From assembly GCA_022360575.1 (NCBI GenBank), contig JAKSCO010000197.1:1-38039 (forward strand): a stretch of 38,039 nucleotides of DNA, in the 5' to 3' direction. Position numbers and translations under genes: made by a program. Numbering within the stretch: the first letter of the stretch is position 1; every line of letters starts with the position of its first letter. Positions 31,848 to 38,039 of the stretch are shown here, one piece after another. The notes beneath the pieces were generated by a model, which saw only the letters and a program-made list of their open reading frames with translations, did no database searches and was not told where the DNA came from. Source of the DNA: Bacteroidales bacterium (lineage in GTDB: Bacteria; Bacteroidota; Bacteroidia; Bacteroidales; UBA12077).

Positions 31848-33641
31848 TTATTTTACAATGATTGCATCAAATTTACATTTCTCAATACAAGCTCCACACT
31901 TGATACAAATAGAAGTATCGATATTATGTGTTTGTTTTCTCTCTCCTGAGATTGCACCTACAGGACAAACTCTAGCACAAGCTGTACATCCAACGCAATT
32001 CTCTTCGATTATTTCGTACTTCATTAAGTCTTTACACTGACCCGCAGGACATTTTTGCTCTTCGATGTGAGCAACATACTCATCCCAGAAATTATCTAAT
32101 GTAGATAAAACAGGGTTTGGAGATGTTTGACCTAAACCGCAAAGTGAAGTATCTTTAATTACATTACTCATATTACGTAATCTTTGAAGATCTTCCATTG
32201 TACCTTTTCCTTGAGTAATACGATCTAATACTTCGTACAAACGCTTGTTACCAATACGACAAGGAGAACACTTTCCACATGATTCTTCAACTGTAAAATC
32301 TAAATAAAATTTAGCTACAGAAACCATACAATCATCTTCGTCCATTACGATCATACCACCTGATCCCATCATAGAACCAGCAGCTAATAAGTTATCAAAA
32401 TCAATAGGAGTATCTAAGTCTTTTTCAGTTAAACAACCTCCAGAAGGTCCACCAGTTTGAACAGCTTTAAATTTCTTGCCATCCTTAATACCTCCACCAA
32501 TTTCAAAAATAACTTCGCGTAATGTAGTTCCCATAGGAACCTCAATTAAACCAACATTGTTAATTTTACCTGCTAAAGCAAATACTTTTGTACCTTTCGA
32601 TTTTTCAGTACCAATTTTGTTAAACCAATTTGCTCCTTTGTTTATAATTACAGGAATATTAGCATAAGTTTCAACATTATTAACATTTGTTGGTTTTCCT
32701 AAATAACCTTTTTCTGCTGGGAATGGAGGTTTTATTGTAGGCTCTCCACGTAAACCTTCCATTGAGTGAATTAACGAAGTTTCTTCACCACAAACAAAAG
32801 CTCCAGCACCATATCTTAACTCAACATCAAAGCTGAAATCTGTTCCAAAAATATTTTCACCTAATAATCCATATTCACGAGCTTGATCAATTGCAATTTT
32901 CAGACGTTTAATTGCAAGAGGATACTCAGCTCTAATATAAATTAAACCTTTTGTAGCTCCCATAGAGTAACCACAAATAGCCATAGCTTCAAGTACAGCA
33001 TGAGGATCACCTTCTAATATCGAACGATCCATAAATGCTCCTGGGTCTCCCTCATCAGCATTACATACAACATACTTTTGATCTGCATGATTTTGTGAAG
33101 CAATTTCCCATTTTAAACCAGTAGGGAAACCTCCACCTCCTCTACCTCTTAAACCTGATTCTTTTATTTCGTTTATAACATCTGCAGGTTTTAATTCGGT
33201 AATACATTTTCCTAATGCAAGGTATCCGTCTCTAGCAATGTACTCATCAAGATTTTCTGGATCGATAAAACCACAGTTTCTTAAAGCAATACGGATTTGT
33301 TTTTTGTAAAAATCCATATGTTTCGAATCAGAGATGTGCTCTTTCTTCTCTGGATCTTCATATAATAATCTTTCTACTTTACGTCCCTTTATTACATGCT
33401 CTTCAATAATTTCAGGAATATCTTCAGGTTTAACCTGAACATAAAAAGTATTATCTGGTTGCACCTTTACAATAGGTCCTTTTTCACAAAAACCAAAACA
33501 ACCCGTAGTTACAACCTGTACTTCATCTTGTAATCCTTTGTTTTCAAGTTCTTGCTTGAAATTCTCTACAATTGATTCACTTTCAGAAGCTCTACATCCT
33601 GTACCTCCACAAACAAGTAAGTACATTTTATATTTAGCCAT
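31848..33641 (-). CDS. [FeFe] hydrogenase NuoF-like flavin subunit (HydB/HndC type)
   Basis: This 597-residue protein has an N-terminal thioredoxin-like 2Fe-2S domain (C11, C16, C48, C52), a NuoF core with the FMN/NADH loop GRGGGGFPTGLKWE (166-179), NADEGDPGAF (194-203) and YGAGAFVCGEETSL. The 4Fe-4S site is SCGKCSPCRIG with C455, C458, C461 and C501. A C-terminal tail has C531/C536 and two 4Fe-4S motifs (C549/552/555/559 and C579/582/585/589). It oxidises or reduces NAD(H) and is the flavin site where bifurcation is proposed in related enzymes. The start has a strong Shine-Dalgarno (AGGAGG, 8 bases before the ATG), rare in this window. It lies 9 bases upstream of the catalytic gene. Confidence 0.94.
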   Translation of the reverse strand: MAKYKMYLLVCGGTGCRASESESIVENFKQELENKGLQDEVQVVTTGCFGFCEKGPIVKVQPDNTFYVQVKPEDIPEIIEEHVIKGRKVERLLYEDPEKKEHISDSKHMDFYKKQIRIALRNCGFIDPENLDEYIARDGYLALGKCITELKPADVINEIKESGLRGRGGGGFPTGLKWEIASQNHADQKYVVCNADEGDPGAFMDRSILEGDPHAVLEAMAICGYSMGATKGLIYIRAEYPLAIKRLKIAIDQAREYGLLGENIFGTDFSFDVELRYGAGAFVCGEETSLIHSMEGLRGEPTIKPPFPAEKGYLGKPTNVNNVETYANIPVIINKGANWFNKIGTEKSKGTKVFALAGKINNVGLIEVPMGTTLREVIFEIGGGIKDGKKFKAVQTGGPSGGCLTEKDLDTPIDFDNLLAAGSMMGSGGMIVMDEDDCMVSVAKFYLDFTVEESCGKCSPCRIGNKRLYEVLDRITQGKGTMEDLQRLRNMSNVIKDTSLCGLGQTSPNPVLSTLDNFWDEYVAHIEEQKCPAGQCKDLMKYEIIEENCVGCTACARVCPVGAISGERKQTHNIDTSICIKCGACIEKCKFDAIIVK

Positions 33642-33661
33642 TTCTATATCCTCCTATGCTT

Positions 33662-34063
33662 TTATTTATCTTCGTCAATAACTTGATAGTTTACAGGAAT
33701 AATACCTTCAACTAATTCACCAAGCTTAATATATTTCTCAATAATCTCGTCAGCCTTTTGGGTATCAACATAACCAAAAACAATAGGTTCTTCTCCTGGC
33801 TTTGTAACTTCGATAGTAGGTTCTGCAAAACAATAGCCCATATCGCCTGTTTGAGTAACAATAGCCTCAATGTTTCTCTTCTCTAGAGCTTCAATCAAAA
33901 AGTCCATTACTTCTTTTGCTCCAGAAGCAATCCCGCTGGTAGCCATACCAACCTTAATCTGCACGTAGCTCTCAGGAGTGTTCGAACGCTCCCTTACATC
34001 TACCTTTGATTGCAGATCTTCTTTCATTTTCTTAAGATCTGCTAATGTTTTGATTTTTGCCAT
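33662..34063 (-). CDS. Cys-poor thioredoxin-fold hydrogenase accessory subunit (HydD/HndB-like)
   Basis: This 133-residue protein has a helical start (LADLKKMKEDLQSKVDVRE) and a thioredoxin-like ferredoxin fold recognised from VGMATSGIASGAKEVMDFL (38-56), TQTGDMGYCFAEPTIEV (70-86) and FGYVDTQKADEII. In the 2Fe-2S relatives these motifs read GTCGIAAGA and GCxGxCxxEP. Here the first Cys is Ser43, the third is Asp74 and only C78 remains, so a normal 2Fe-2S centre cannot form. A cofactor-free HydD subunit has, as I recall, been described for Acetobacterium HydABCD, and the position next to the NuoF-like gene (20 bases) fits that. A structural or assembly role is likely. Confidence 0.82.
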   Translation of the reverse strand: MAKIKTLADLKKMKEDLQSKVDVRERSNTPESYVQIKVGMATSGIASGAKEVMDFLIEALEKRNIEAIVTQTGDMGYCFAEPTIEVTKPGEEPIVFGYVDTQKADEIIEKYIKLGELVEGIIPVNYQVIDEDK

Positions 34064-34120
34064 GTTTAAATATTGATTTTAAGTGTATTTTACAATATAT
34101 AGTAATTAAAATTATTTTAA

Positions 34121-34128
34121 CAAAATTA
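34121..34128 (-). promoter_or_regulatory. Candidate internal -7 box before the hydrogenase structural genes
   Basis: The minus strand reads TAATTTTG, a TAnnTTTG match, within the 112-bp gap that is the only sizeable break in the operon. Initiation near 34115 would give a leader of about 50 bases. No good -33 box is seen. Confidence 0.35.
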
Positions 34129-34175
34129 AAGTTTAGGGTATTAAGAATCATCTTAAATAATGTATCCTACAACTA

Positions 34176-34721
34176 TTATAAAACATATAATTCATTTAGA
34201 TTTTCAACAATCATTTCTTTTAAAAATCCTCGAATTTTAGGATCATTAATCTTGACATCTTCTAACACCTCTTTTATTTCTTTAGTATTAAATTCATACT
34301 TATTATCATTTAATTGATGAATATATTTGAATTCAATTTCAGGGTTTGCGGCAACAAGCAATACTATCGTCCCCGCAAGATCTCCCATAGGGGGTCTATC
34401 AATATGCGAATGCTTAAATCTAACCGAAACAATAGTTCCTTCTTCAAGCTTCGAATCTATCATTAAGTATCCTCCAGCTTGTTCCGCACTATGCTTTAAT
34501 AAAGGTAATCCCATACCAATCTTTCGAGTGGTACGGGTGGTTGTATATGGATCTATAACATGAGTTAACATTTCGTTGTCCATACCTCTGCCATTATCTT
34601 TTATTATTATCTCTAGAATATCTTCTTGAACATATTCATTTACTTCAATTTCAATCAACGAAGCTTCTCCCCTAATTGAATTTTGAGCAATATCTAATAT
34701 GTGCATCGAAATATTATTCAT
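34176..34721 (-). CDS. Histidine-kinase-type ATP-binding protein without kinase dimer domain (HydE-like of bifurcating hydrogenase operons)
   Basis: This 181-residue protein has only the GHKL ATPase fold: the N box SMHILDIAQNSIRGEASLIEI (5-25), G1 motif DNGRGMD (about 43-49), DPYTTTRTTRKIGMGLPLLK (G2, about 57-76) and GTIVSVRF. There is no phospho-acceptor His domain and no membrane segment. A C-terminal part of about 70 residues (from GDLAGTIVLLVAANPEIEF) is specific to this group. Similar proteins are encoded beside [FeFe] hydrogenase genes in clostridia and Thermotogae as far as I recall. It may be an anti-sigma or protein kinase in H2 control. Its start overlaps the PHP gene by 8 bases. 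Confidence 0.82.
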   Translation of the reverse strand: MNNISMHILDIAQNSIRGEASLIEIEVNEYVQEDILEIIIKDNGRGMDNEMLTHVIDPYTTTRTTRKIGMGLPLLKHSAEQAGGYLMIDSKLEEGTIVSVRFKHSHIDRPPMGDLAGTIVLLVAANPEIEFKYIHQLNDNKYEFNTKEIKEVLEDVKINDPKIRGFLKEMIVENLNELYVL

Positions 34722-35457
34722 CTACAATCACCTTTCTCCCTTTTTCTGATTTTAATGCATATCGTATCTCGCTAAATGATTTCTCTTTCATTTGAAAATA
34801 AGTAGCAGTATCTCCTATATTTTCGATATAATGTGCATCAGAACTTTGAATAAAACAATAATCTGCCAGATATTGATTTTGTTTTAAAAATTCATTCTTC
34901 TTCACAAACTTCGAAATTTCAAGAGCATCAATTCTTAAATCGCTCGGAACAAACCCTAATTGACTCAATATCGAATATCGCATTTTATCTATATGCGCAG
35001 GAATAAACAAGCCTTTCAATTCGTGAATTTTCTTTTCGATTTGATTAATATTTGCATTAAGAGCCGAGATCAAAAGCCAGTTTTCTTGCTCTATTATATT
35101 TTCATCTCTATCTACTACTACTTGATATCCAAACTTATTAATGTCATTTTCTATCTCTGGAAGATGATTATCTAAATATTTCTGGAACTCAGATAATTCA
35201 TCATCATTTTCAAAGAACGCTAAACAATGAACTTCTTCTTTTGTGGTAACTTCGGCACCTTTCAAAATCATAAGATCATTGTTTTCGGCTATATCATTTA
35301 AGGCTTTACAATTTTTTGTGCTATTATGATCTGTTATTCCAAGAATATCAATTCTTTTTTCTTTAGCCCTGCGCACAATATTTACAGGACTCATGTCTAA
35401 ATCGCCACAAGGTGATAATACTGTATGTGTATGTAAATCTGCCTTGTATAAATTCAT
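34714..35457 (-). CDS. PHP domain metal-dependent phosphoesterase
   Basis: This 247-residue protein carries the PHP metal ligands in order: DLHTHT (7-12), GITDHNS (about 40-46), KGAEVTTKEEVHCLAF (about 65-80), PAHIDK (about 152-157) and SSDAHYIE (about 204-211). All key His and Asp residues are present, so it should be an active trinuclear-type phosphoesterase. Substrates in the family include nucleotides, 3'-phosphoadenosine phosphate, oligonucleotides and histidinol phosphate; none can be singled out. The gene has one base between it and the DRTGG gene upstream and overlaps the ATPase gene downstream, which ties it firmly to the hydrogenase regulatory module. Confidence 0.88.
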   Translation of the reverse strand: MNLYKADLHTHTVLSPCGDLDMSPVNIVRRAKEKRIDILGITDHNSTKNCKALNDIAENNDLMILKGAEVTTKEEVHCLAFFENDDELSEFQKYLDNHLPEIENDINKFGYQVVVDRDENIIEQENWLLISALNANINQIEKKIHELKGLFIPAHIDKMRYSILSQLGFVPSDLRIDALEISKFVKKNEFLKQNQYLADYCFIQSSDAHYIENIGDTATYFQMKEKSFSEIRYALKSEKGRKVIVDE

Positions 35458-35458
35458 T

Positions 35459-35791
35459 CTATTTTAATAATTTGTGAAGCTTTCCACTAATATCAAATGT
35501 AGTTTCGTTTGTTAATAATACAGGAATTCCTTCCTCATTACTTTGCTGCAGCATATCTTCGTCAGGTTTAAAACCCTTTACTAAAATTACTGCAGCCAAA
35601 TCTTTTAACGAAGCTATTGCCATTACATTCTTATGGGTTTGTAATGTTATCCATACCTGTCCTTCTTTCGAGCTTCCCATAACATCACTTAATAAATCAG
35701 ATACATAACCTCCAGATATTTGGTTATCAATACCTGATTCTCCGCTAACTAATTCTAAGTTTAATTTCTCTATTAAATCTGATACTTTCAT
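35459..35791 (-). CDS. DRTGG domain protein 2
   Basis: This 110-residue protein is made of a single DRTGG-type domain: MKVSDLIEKLNLELVSGESG, then GGYVSDLLSDVM (28-39), GQVWITLQTHKNVMAIASL and GIPVLLTNETTFDISGKL. The DRTGG domain is found in phosphotransacetylase-associated and CBS-linked proteins and is thought to bind a small ligand, perhaps a nucleotide. The protein has no enzymatic motif. It is a clear paralogue of the protein encoded at 37580-37924; both share the pattern SDLxSDVx and the N-terminal repeat of about 15 residues. It lies 16 bases after the H-cluster sensor gene. Confidence 0.8.
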   Translation of the reverse strand: MKVSDLIEKLNLELVSGESGIDNQISGGYVSDLLSDVMGSSKEGQVWITLQTHKNVMAIASLKDLAAVILVKGFKPDEDMLQQSNEEGIPVLLTNETTFDISGKLHKLLK

Positions 35792-35807
35792 AATTTATTG
35801 ATCATTA

Positions 35808-37154
35808 TCATTTACGGTCGAATTTTTCATCACCCCAAATATTCTTCATTATCTCATGAGATTGTTCCCAGTCAATAATTCCTTTTTTCTCAAATACTTT
35901 TTGTACAAAAATACAATGATTTATAGCAGCTCTCTCTTGAACAATATCCTCGGCTAAAGCCTGACAGTTTGGAGCTCCACATGCACCACAATCAACATCA
36001 GGCAAAAATTTCATTATCTCTTTAACCCTTCGCATCTTTTTCATTGCTTCAGTCATACTCTCGTCTAGTTTCATCATAGAACGAGGTTTTATTTTTCCTA
36101 AAGAGAGACTTTCGTTCAAATAAGTTTGATAATTAAATATATCTTTTTTCGTTTTCTCAATTCTAGCATCCTCGTAATGTTGAGCTCGTTTTTTTAAGCG
36201 CTCTACAGTTAAGAATCTATTTTGTGTTGTTAAAACACCTCCTGCACAACTTTCATCACAAGCTCTTAGCTCTAAGAAATCTACATCTTTGATTTCTTCA
36301 TTTTCTATTCTCTCTAAAAAATCCATTACATTATGGACTCCATCAATGGCCAAACATCTACCATTCATTTTGTCTGCTTCTCCATTAGTTAAACTCCACA
36401 TTGTTCCTTCTGGAGTTAATCTCTCTTTATTGATATTAATAGAGTCTGAATATTCTCCTCTTCTAATACTTTTATAAACTTTATTAAAAATAAAATCCAT
36501 ATTAATAACTCCTGTTATAGATGATTTTTCTTCGCCAACAGGACTTTTTACTGCAGCAATTTTAGAAGCACACGGAGTAACATAAAAAATTCCTATTTCT
36601 GATTCATTTATACCTTGCGATATTAGTTTTTGCTTATAATATAATGCTGCAATATCTAAGGGAGGATGCAATGAAATTATGTGATCAACTAAAGCTGGGA
36701 ATCTCACTTGAATTAAGCGAACAACAGCAGGACAAAAAGCAGATATCAAAGGTTTATTTTCTGATTTCTCTGTATATGAGATCATCGATTCTTGCAAAAT
36801 ATCAACACCATGTTCAGCTTCATAAACATCAGTAAAACCTAAATCTTTTAGTACGCTATAAATCTGAGATGTTCTTATATCTTCAGGAAATTGTCCTATT
36901 AATACAGCAGGCAGTAAAGCAACTCTATATTTGTATTGAAATATTTTATTAAAGTCATCTTGTTCTATGATTATTGCTCCTACAGGACAAACTCGAAAAC
37001 ACTCTCCACAATCAATACATCGATTTTCAAACAACTCAGCTTTTCCATCTTTTACACGTATAGCTTCGGTTGGGCAAATATTCATACAATGAGAACAACC
37101 TATACATTGTTCTTTCTGAATTTTTAGTGCGTGATGAAAAAACTTTTGTTCCAT
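35808..37154 (-). CDS. Putative sensory [FeFe] hydrogenase-like protein (HydS/group C-D type)
   Basis: This 448-residue protein has two 4Fe-4S motifs (C17/20/23/27 and C46/49/52/56), a reduced H-cluster domain and a C-terminal 4Fe-4S domain of the PF04060 type (C389, C392, C397, C414). The H-cluster ligands are kept: C141 in SAFCPAVV, C195 in VTPCASK and C299 and C303 in ACDESC. The proton-relay Cys that precedes the first ligand in catalytic enzymes is Phe140, and the third motif lacks the GGGGQP tail. This is the state found in sensory-type hydrogenases (groups C and D), though no PAS or phosphatase domain follows here. It probably senses H2 or redox state and signals to the RsbW-like kinase encoded 3 bases upstream. 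Confidence 0.85.
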   Translation of the reverse strand: MEQKFFHHALKIQKEQCIGCSHCMNICPTEAIRVKDGKAELFENRCIDCGECFRVCPVGAIIIEQDDFNKIFQYKYRVALLPAVLIGQFPEDIRTSQIYSVLKDLGFTDVYEAEHGVDILQESMISYTEKSENKPLISAFCPAVVRLIQVRFPALVDHIISLHPPLDIAALYYKQKLISQGINESEIGIFYVTPCASKIAAVKSPVGEEKSSITGVINMDFIFNKVYKSIRRGEYSDSININKERLTPEGTMWSLTNGEADKMNGRCLAIDGVHNVMDFLERIENEEIKDVDFLELRACDESCAGGVLTTQNRFLTVERLKKRAQHYEDARIEKTKKDIFNYQTYLNESLSLGKIKPRSMMKLDESMTEAMKKMRRVKEIMKFLPDVDCGACGAPNCQALAEDIVQERAAINHCIFVQKVFEKKGIIDWEQSHEIMKNIWGDEKFDRK

Positions 37155-37157
37155 CGT

Positions 37158-37577
37158 TTATTGTGCTTTTAAATACGAAACTATCTTTAAGCTAGTACCA
37201 ATACCCACTTGAGTTTCGATTTGAAATTTATCTGAATTATTTTTTATGTTCGACAAGCCCATTCCTGCTCCGAATCCCATTTCTCGAACTTTTTCTGATG
37301 CAGTAGAATATCCTTCTTGCATAGCTAATTGAACATCTGGAATTCCAGGTCCTTCATCTTCTACCTTTATTACGACCTTTTCAGTATCAATATCAATAAT
37401 TACTTTTCCCGAATATGCATGAGCAACAACATTCACTTCAGCCTCATATAATGCAACAACAATTCGTTTCACTATTTTATGAGCTCCAACTAATTGCTTC
37501 ATTATTTTTTTCAACTGACTGGAAGCAAATCCTACTTTTGAAAAATCCCCAGCTTCTATGTCAAATTCAAAATGCAT
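37158..37577 (-). CDS. RsbW-like anti-sigma / serine protein kinase
   Basis: This 139-residue GHKL ATPase is of the RsbW/SpoIIAB size and type: the N box VALYEAEVNVVAHAYSG (about 41-57), G1 DEGPGIPD (about 73-80) and G2 GFGAGMGLSNIKNNSD (about 101-116). Such proteins bind sigma factors or phosphorylate antagonist proteins on Ser. No STAS-type antagonist or sigma factor gene is in the window. It has two bases between it and DRTGG 1, and the H-cluster protein gene follows by three bases. These distances suggest coupled expression and a direct functional link, with the kinase as the probable output of the H-cluster sensor (inference). Confidence 0.83.
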   Translation of the reverse strand: MHFEFDIEAGDFSKVGFASSQLKKIMKQLVGAHKIVKRIVVALYEAEVNVVAHAYSGKVIIDIDTEKVVIKVEDEGPGIPDVQLAMQEGYSTASEKVREMGFGAGMGLSNIKNNSDKFQIETQVGIGTSLKIVSYLKAQ

Positions 37578-37579
37578 TT

Positions 37580-37924
37580 TCAGTACACTGGATTAATTCC
37601 TGCATCATAAAGTTTTCCTGCTGCTTTAAAAACAGTACTCGAACATTCAATTAAAACAATATTATTCTCTTTAGCAAGTGCAATCATTTCTTCAGAAACT
37701 TTTTTATTTCGTGCAAAAACAATACATGATATATCAGACATTTCGGCTGTACGTATTGCTTGCAAATTAGCTAAACCTGTAATTAACAAAATTTTTTCTG
37801 AATCCAAAGTTAAAACATCACTCATTAAATCCGAAGCAAAACCTTTCTCAACTTCGATTTCTAATGAAGATTCTCCACAGATTAAGTTTCCGTTTATTAT
37901 GTTTACAACTTCTTTAATTTTCAT
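37580..37924 (-). CDS. DRTGG domain protein 1
   Basis: This 114-residue single-domain protein has MKIKEVVNIINGNLICGESS, the shared core GFASDLMSDVLTL (28-40), KILLITGLANLQAIRTAEM and a C-terminal part KENNIVLIECSSTVFKAAGK. It is a paralogue of the protein at 35459-35791, so the module holds two DRTGG proteins around the kinase and sensor. A ligand-binding or adaptor role is likely; there is no catalytic motif. It is the first gene of the operon visible in the window, and a -7 box lies 63-70 bases upstream, so the operon probably begins here. Confidence 0.8.
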   Translation of the reverse strand: MKIKEVVNIINGNLICGESSLEIEVEKGFASDLMSDVLTLDSEKILLITGLANLQAIRTAEMSDISCIVFARNKKVSEEMIALAKENNIVLIECSSTVFKAAGKLYDAGINPVY

Positions 37925-37986
37925 CTTATTTTTGCTTAAAAAGACTTTATTTTTTGGTTTATAAATATCTTATAAAATATTTCCCA

Positions 37987-37994
37987 CAAAAATA
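37987..37994 (-). promoter_or_regulatory. Candidate -7 box of the hydrogenase regulatory operon
   Basis: The minus strand reads TATTTTTG, a TAnnTTTG match. Initiation near 37981 would give a leader of about 57 bases. The -33 position has no TTTG, which would fit a promoter that needs an activator. Confidence 0.45.
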
Positions 37995-38004
37995 CAAAGC
38001 TTTT

Positions 38005-38036
38005 TGTTATTCTTTTCACAGTGTTATTCTCTTCAC
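38005..38036 (-). promoter_or_regulatory. Tandem direct repeat upstream of the operon promoter
   Basis: On the minus strand GTGAAGAGAATAACA (38036-38022) and GTGAAAAGAATAACA (38019-38005) are direct copies with one difference, 17 bp apart. They cover about -24 to -55 relative to the expected start, a usual place for an activator or alternative sigma contact. The window ends three bases further, so more copies may exist. Confidence 0.5.
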
Positions 38037-38039
38037 GGT

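Noticed and set aside
1-38039. tRNA or rRNA genes
   Set aside because: I saw no cloverleaf with a T-arm consensus and no rRNA-like stretch on either strand by eye; a covariance search would settle it.

Overview
The window looks like a chromosomal piece of an anaerobic or facultatively anaerobic member of the Bacteroidota, probably a marine Bacteroidales/Marinilabiliales-type organism. The DNA is AT-rich. Most genes lack a Shine-Dalgarno sequence. Several starts are preceded by the Bacteroidota -7 box TAnnTTTG, and two of these have TTTG exactly 19 bp upstream. Many proteins belong to families typical of this phylum (DUF4956, DUF2490, DUF4199, DUF2752 with a CCC-motif protein, TolC/RND sets). 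The species cannot be fixed from the sequence alone.

Layout. 1-138 is the 3' end of cysN with its terminator. 206-2298 (minus) is a three-gene overlapping operon: VTC-type polyphosphate polymerase domain, DUF4956 membrane protein, DUF2490 outer-membrane barrel. 2509-5742 is a single-chain oxidoreductase that joins 2Fe-2S, FAD/NAD, two 4Fe-4S, BFD-like and DAO modules. 5843-6150 is a 21-bp repeat array. 6495-7136 is an unrecognised helical protein. 7408-9379 (minus) holds a MacA-like adaptor and a LolD/MacB-type ATPase with no permease beside them, divergent from a sigma-54-type response regulator and histidine kinase (9614-12323). 12432-14807 (minus) is a degenerate serine-hydrolase-fold protein and a TPR protein. 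15247-15343 (minus) is the 4.5S/SRP RNA. 15447-18207 is DUF4199 plus two glycosyltransferases. 18202-20271 (minus) is miaA and a LuxC-type acyl-CoA reductase. 20435-21102 (minus) is the CCC-motif/DUF2752 pair. 21167-27821 (minus) is an RND efflux operon whose TolC carries a fused N-terminal binding-protein-like domain. 27822-29544 has no recognisable gene; it holds hairpin repeats and a second, inverted copy of the 21-bp array.

29545-37924 (minus) is the most striking region. A trimeric NADH/ferredoxin-type [FeFe] hydrogenase (NuoE-like, catalytic and NuoF-like subunits) plus a Cys-poor HydD-like protein lies downstream of a tightly packed module of six signalling-type genes: DRTGG, RsbW-like kinase, a second H-cluster protein that looks sensory, DRTGG, PHP phosphoesterase-like, and a histidine-kinase-type ATPase. 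I infer that the second H-cluster protein senses H2 or redox state and that the kinase, DRTGG and PHP proteins pass the signal on. Related neighbourhoods are, as far as I recall, known near hydrogenases in clostridia and Thermotogae, but the mechanism is not established to my knowledge.

Two non-coding signals also stand out. Two dispersed 21-bp tandem arrays share a 105-bp higher-order period. A short motif linked to these arrays recurs at four places, and at one of them it supplies the -33 element of a promoter.
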